Source: Paenibacillaceae bacterium | GTDB lineage: Bacteria; Bacillota; Bacilli; Paenibacillales; NBRC-103111 | Reading direction: 5' to 3' | Assembly (NCBI GenBank): GCA_029256185.1 | Contig: JAQSYI010000006.1 | Span: 62,001 to 126,000, forward strand | DNA: 64,000 nucleotides | Shown: piece by piece, positions 61,272 through 64,000 of the stretch | Position numbering within the stretch: position 1 is the first letter of the stretch | Layout: each line of letters starts with the position of its first letter | Notes under the pieces: model-generated | Told to the model about the DNA's origin: nothing | Databases searched by the model: none | Seen by the model: only the letters and a program-made list of their open reading frames with translations | Made by a program: the position numbers and the translations under genes

Positions 61272-62441
61272 ATGAGCGATATTTTGGAAGCCATTAAACA
61301 AGCCGCCTCAGAAGCGGCTGGCGCAGACATGAGCGCTCTGGAGATGGGACCTGTGGTGTTGGAGGCAGGGGCGCTCCGCCGGATTGTCCCTTATCTTCAG
61401 GAGAGCTCGCTGCTTAATCTGGTCATGGTGGCTGATGAGACAACCTATGGGATTGCCGGGGAAGCTCTGGCCCGGGAGATGGGCCAGGCCGGAATCCATG
61501 TGCATGTGACGCAGATCAAGCCCAACCGGCTTGGGGATGTTATCGCCGACGAAGCCTCCGTGGTCCAGGTAATTCTGGATGTGAAGGCCAAGGCCGCCCA
61601 AGCGGTAGTAGCGGTGGGTTCAGGCACTCTCCATGATATTTCCCGGTTCTCGTCTTATGCGGCCGGAATTCCCTTCATCTCGGTTCCCACGGCTCCATCT
61701 GTTGACGGATTCAACTCCAGAGGAGCCCCCCTGATTATCCGCGGGGAGAAGCTGACTATTCCTGCCACCGGCCCCTTGGCGATATTCGCCGATCTGGATA
61801 TTTTGACTCGGGCTCCTTCAGCCATGGTTGCCGCCGGGTTTGCCGATATGCTGGGCAAGTATACCTCCCTGTTCGACTGGAAATTCGGCCATCTGACCGC
61901 CGGAGAAGCGTATTCCCCGGTGGTGGCGGATATCACCAGACGGGCGCTGGAGCAATGTGTGGAGCATGTGGAGGAGATCGCCCGAAGAAGCGGGAGGGGA
62001 ATCTATGTGCTGACCCGCGCTTTGCTGGAATCCGGCTTCGCCATGCTGCTGTTCGGGCAATCGCATTCGGCCTCTGGCGCCGAGCACCATCTGTCCCATT
62101 ATTGGGAGATGGAGTTTCTCAGAGCCGAACGCCGCCAGCTGCTGCATGGGGCCAAGGTTGGAGTGGCTTGCGCGGAGATTGCCAAGCTCTATCACGGCTT
62201 GGCGGAGAAGTCCCCGCCGGTGCTGCCGGAACAACAGCAGGAGGTTCTGCTCCGGGAGATCCGGCAGCTTCCCGGGGAAGCGGAGATCCGGAGGCTGCTA
62301 GTGGCGGTTGGCGGCCCTTCCCGTCCGGAAGAATTGGAGATAGATGCCGGGCTGTTGGCCAGAGGCTTACAACAGGCGCACCTGATCCGCCCCCACCGCC
62401 AAACGCTGCTGCGGCTGTACAACACCGTTTCAACCCAATAA
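61272..62441 (+). CDS. egsA: sn-Glycerol-1-phosphate dehydrogenase (AraM/EgsA family)
   Basis: A 389-residue NAD(P)-dependent metal enzyme that reduces dihydroxyacetone phosphate to sn-glycerol 1-phosphate, as AraM of B. subtilis does. Visible are the nucleotide-binding GSGTLHDISRF (about residues 116-126), PTAPSVDGFNS, and metal ligands in AAGFADMLGKYTS, ASGAEHHLSHYWE and LLHGAKVG. The length matches AraM (about 394). In Bacillus the product feeds heptaprenylglyceryl phosphate synthesis. araM lies in an arabinose operon there; here the gene is also in a sugar locus but without arabinose genes. The start is ATG 61272, with AAGGAG upstream. Confidence 0.9.
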   Translation: MSDILEAIKQAASEAAGADMSALEMGPVVLEAGALRRIVPYLQESSLLNLVMVADETTYGIAGEALAREMGQAGIHVHVTQIKPNRLGDVIADEASVVQVILDVKAKAAQAVVAVGSGTLHDISRFSSYAAGIPFISVPTAPSVDGFNSRGAPLIIRGEKLTIPATGPLAIFADLDILTRAPSAMVAAGFADMLGKYTSLFDWKFGHLTAGEAYSPVVADITRRALEQCVEHVEEIARRSGRGIYVLTRALLESGFAMLLFGQSHSASGAEHHLSHYWEMEFLRAERRQLLHGAKVGVACAEIAKLYHGLAEKSPPVLPEQQQEVLLREIRQLPGEAEIRRLLVAVGGPSRPEELEIDAGLLARGLQQAHLIRPHRQTLLRLYNTVSTQ

Positions 62442-62690
62442 GGTTTCATATCAGGAGTCTGTCTGAAAACCCGCTTGAAGGCATCCTTCACCGCCTTTTC
62501 GGTATATCATTCGGAGGTAGGAGAGCCGTTTCTCAACAGATCAGACTTCCATGCCGCTTGTACGGCACTATTGATGAATGAAATGACGGGAACGTGTTAT
62601 TTTCGCGACAGAAAGTAAATGATTCCGAGGAAGGGGATCAATCCCGTTCTCCCTGGATCAAGTGGGGAAAGAGCTGGAAACAAAGGGCGC
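62442..62690. other. Gap after egsA without recognisable gene
   Basis: Mixed sequence with a few short open frames lacking ribosome binding sites. I see no terminator with a T run directly after the stop and no promoter I can support. Confidence 0.35.
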
Positions 62691-62699
62691 ATGGGATGA

Positions 62700-62850
62700 G
62701 GTTAGCGGAAAAAATTTCCGTTAAATCGCTCAAAACAAGGTGAAATAGGCCTTTTCGGGGAGTTCAACCGGAGATAGAGGAAAAAATTTCCGCTAAATCA
62801 GCTAGGAATGATGAATTTGCAGGGATAGCGGAAATTTTTTCCTTTAGGAG
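62700..62850. repeat. Three palindromic TAGCGGAAA/TTTCCGCTA repeats
   Basis: Dyads near 62703, 62773 and 62824, each with a GCGGAAA or AGAGGAAA arm, an A/T-rich centre, and a TTTCCGTTA, TTTCCGCTA or TTTCCTTTA arm. This is the same type of intergenic repeat as at 39636-39838. Confidence 0.65.
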
Positions 62851-62897
62851 CAAGCGGGGCGGCTACCCGCCGTAAGGAGTTACTCCTTTGGCAACGC

Positions 62898-62936
62898 AAG
62901 AAGGATCTGGCGGTTTTCTTCCGTCAGGTCCTTCTT
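62898..62936 (+). terminator. 16-bp hairpin downstream of the repeat cluster
   Basis: AAGAAGGATCTGGCGG pairs (with G-U pairs) with CCGTCAGGTCCTTCTT across TTTTCTT. No T run follows. It may terminate transcripts entering the lacZ upstream region. Confidence 0.5.
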
Positions 62937-63045
62937 AGCATTATGCTCCCCCCGGCTTTTTCTCGGCGAGGTTAAGAAATCATTATTCATATTGTTATAT
63001 CCGCTTTGAATATTATCTTATATTCAGCAGATTCATTATTGACTA

Positions 63046-63051
63046 TAATGA
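63046..63051 (+). promoter_or_regulatory. Possible -10 box of the lacZ-type gene
   Basis: TATAAT lies 38 nt before the TTG start in a very A/T-rich stretch (62980-63080). No good -35 is seen at the right distance, which suggests that an activator is used. Confidence 0.35.
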
Positions 63052-63088
63052 AATTATTCTCTTATCCTCTAATAAAGAAGGTGCTTGT

Positions 63089-64000
63089 TTGAAACCGAAG
63101 TTTCACTATTCGCCCCCCGAAAACGGATATCCCGAATGGAATAATAATCCGGATATTTTTGCGTTAAACCGGATGAAGGCCTATACGTCCTTCATTCCCT
63201 ATCCATCTGTATCCGAAGCGCTGGCAGGGAACAAATATGCCTCCCCTTGCCGCATGTCCCTTAACGGCAGCTGGAAATTCAGCATCGCCGATACACCGGA
63301 AGAGCGGCCGCTCGATTTTCATAAACCGGATTACGATTGCAGCGCGTGGGATGACATTCAGGTTCCCGGCCATTGGCAGTTCCAAGGCTACGATTATCCC
63401 CAATATACCAATTTGGTCTATCCCTGGGCAGGCAAGGAGCCGCTTGAGCCTCCGTATGCCCCGACCCGCTATAATCCGGTAGGCTCATATATCCGCAGCT
63501 TCTTCATTCCGGAGGCGTGGGACGGGCAACCGGTGTACCTGAGCTTCCAGGGGGTGGAATCTGCCTTCTATGTATGGGTCAACGGAGAGCTGGTCGGCTA
63601 CAGCGAGGATACCTTCACTCCTGCGGAATTTGATATTACCCCGTATCTGGCGGCCGGAGAGAACAAGCTGGCGGTGGAGGTGTACAGATGGTGCGATGCC
63701 AGTTGGCTGGAGGACCAGGATTTCTGGAGACTCTCCGGGATTTTCCGGGAGGTCTATCTGTATTCCACTCCGACAGTGCATATTCGGGATGTGGCGGTTG
63801 TCACGGAGCTGGATGACCGCTTCGAGGATGCTGAGCTGAAGCTGCGGGTAGTGGCAACGAATTATGAGGAGCGGCAAGGCTGTGCGGTTGCCGTGGAAGC
63901 TAATCTTTATGATGCGCTGGGCCAGCCTGTATTCGGCGAGCCGCTGCAGATGCCGGTCCTGTTCCGCGGCGAGGGGGAGCTGGCGGTGAATGCCTCCCGG
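63089..64000 (+). CDS. lacZ: GH2 beta-galactosidase (LacZ type), 3' end outside the window
   Basis: The first 304 residues of a large LacZ-type enzyme, open to the window edge. Early family motifs are present: ENGYPEWNNNPDIFALNR, SLNGSWKF, VPGHWQFQGYD.PQYTN..YPW, RSFFIPEAWDG, FQGVESAFYVWVNGELVGYSEDTFTPAEFDITPYL, and YRWCDASWLEDQDFWRLSGIFREVYLY, i.e. the sugar-binding jelly roll and the start of the first Ig-like domain. The catalytic barrel lies beyond the window. TTG 63089 with AAGGTG upstream is the best start. No signal peptide is seen. It would remove beta-galactose from imported oligosaccharides such as galactoglucomannan or galactan fragments. Confidence 0.93.
   Translation, partial: MKPKFHYSPPENGYPEWNNNPDIFALNRMKAYTSFIPYPSVSEALAGNKYASPCRMSLNGSWKFSIADTPEERPLDFHKPDYDCSAWDDIQVPGHWQFQGYDYPQYTNLVYPWAGKEPLEPPYAPTRYNPVGSYIRSFFIPEAWDGQPVYLSFQGVESAFYVWVNGELVGYSEDTFTPAEFDITPYLAAGENKLAVEVYRWCDASWLEDQDFWRLSGIFREVYLYSTPTVHIRDVAVVTELDDRFEDAELKLRVVATNYEERQGCAVAVEANLYDALGQPVFGEPLQMPVLFRGEGELAVNASR

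Noticed and set aside
1-64000. tRNA, rRNA, phage or transposase genes
   Set aside because: I looked for cloverleaf-like arms, integrase or transposase motifs and found none that I can support in this window.

Overview
The window looks like chromosome from a Paenibacillus-type member of the Bacillales. Supporting features are AAGGAGG-type ribosome binding sites with frequent TTG/GTG starts, S-layer-homology surface anchoring, LplA/LplB/YtcP-type sugar ABC importers without their own ATPase, YesM/YesN-type two-component systems, a YesS-like membrane AraC regulator, and many AraC and LacI regulators beside glycosidases. This is inferred from gene content; no rRNA or other marker gene is present.

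The dominant theme is uptake and breakdown of beta-mannan and related plant or microbial glycans. From left to right: the 3' part of a sugar-binding lipoprotein (3-1244); a surface-anchored GH26 endo-mannanase (1422-5561); a nucleoside-hydrolase-like gene (5839-6786); a LacI regulator with a perfect palindromic operator in front of a large GH94/149/161-type phosphorylase (7006-11633); an SGNH esterase (12274-12927); an M48 membrane protease (13258-15105). From 15.2 to 29.5 kb lies an intracellular mannoside unit: three different GH130 phosphorylase-family proteins, a GH2 beta-mannosidase, three AraC regulators (each divergent from an enzyme gene), a LacI regulator and a serine hydrolase. Embedded in it is an unrelated TetR-controlled redox module (18737-21529: TetR, ApbE, FMN-binding membrane protein, flavodoxin).

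From 29.5 to 35.5 kb are small regulators and a chaperone-like island (zinc-ribbon membrane protein, DUF5685-like protein, DnaJ-like, DnaK-like). From 35.5 to 46 kb a YesM/YesN pair precedes a permease-permease-binding-protein importer and a GH59 galactosidase. From 46 to 55 kb come a GH28 enzyme, a membrane AraC regulator, a second complete importer and a GH43-like five-bladed propeller protein. The end carries a sugar-isomerase-like TIM barrel, a GH38 alpha-mannosidase, glucarate dehydratase, glycerol-1-phosphate dehydrogenase and the 5' part of a LacZ-type GH2 beta-galactosidase.

Proposed logic (inference): surface GH26 cuts mannan, the ABC importers (probably energised by an MsmX-type ATPase encoded elsewhere) bring in oligosaccharides, and GH130, GH2, GH38, GH59, GH43-like and GH94-like enzymes finish degradation, with phosphorolysis saving ATP. 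Regulatory links visible in the DNA are: identical-architecture TetR operators at 18767 and 19485; CCTAACA direct repeats before two GH130 genes and the LacI gene; and a LacI-type palindrome before the GH94-like gene. The most unusual item is a roughly 47-nt two-stem element with compensatory base changes, present in the leaders of both the GH26 gene and the ApbE operon. Several intergenic regions are islands of short palindromic repeats.
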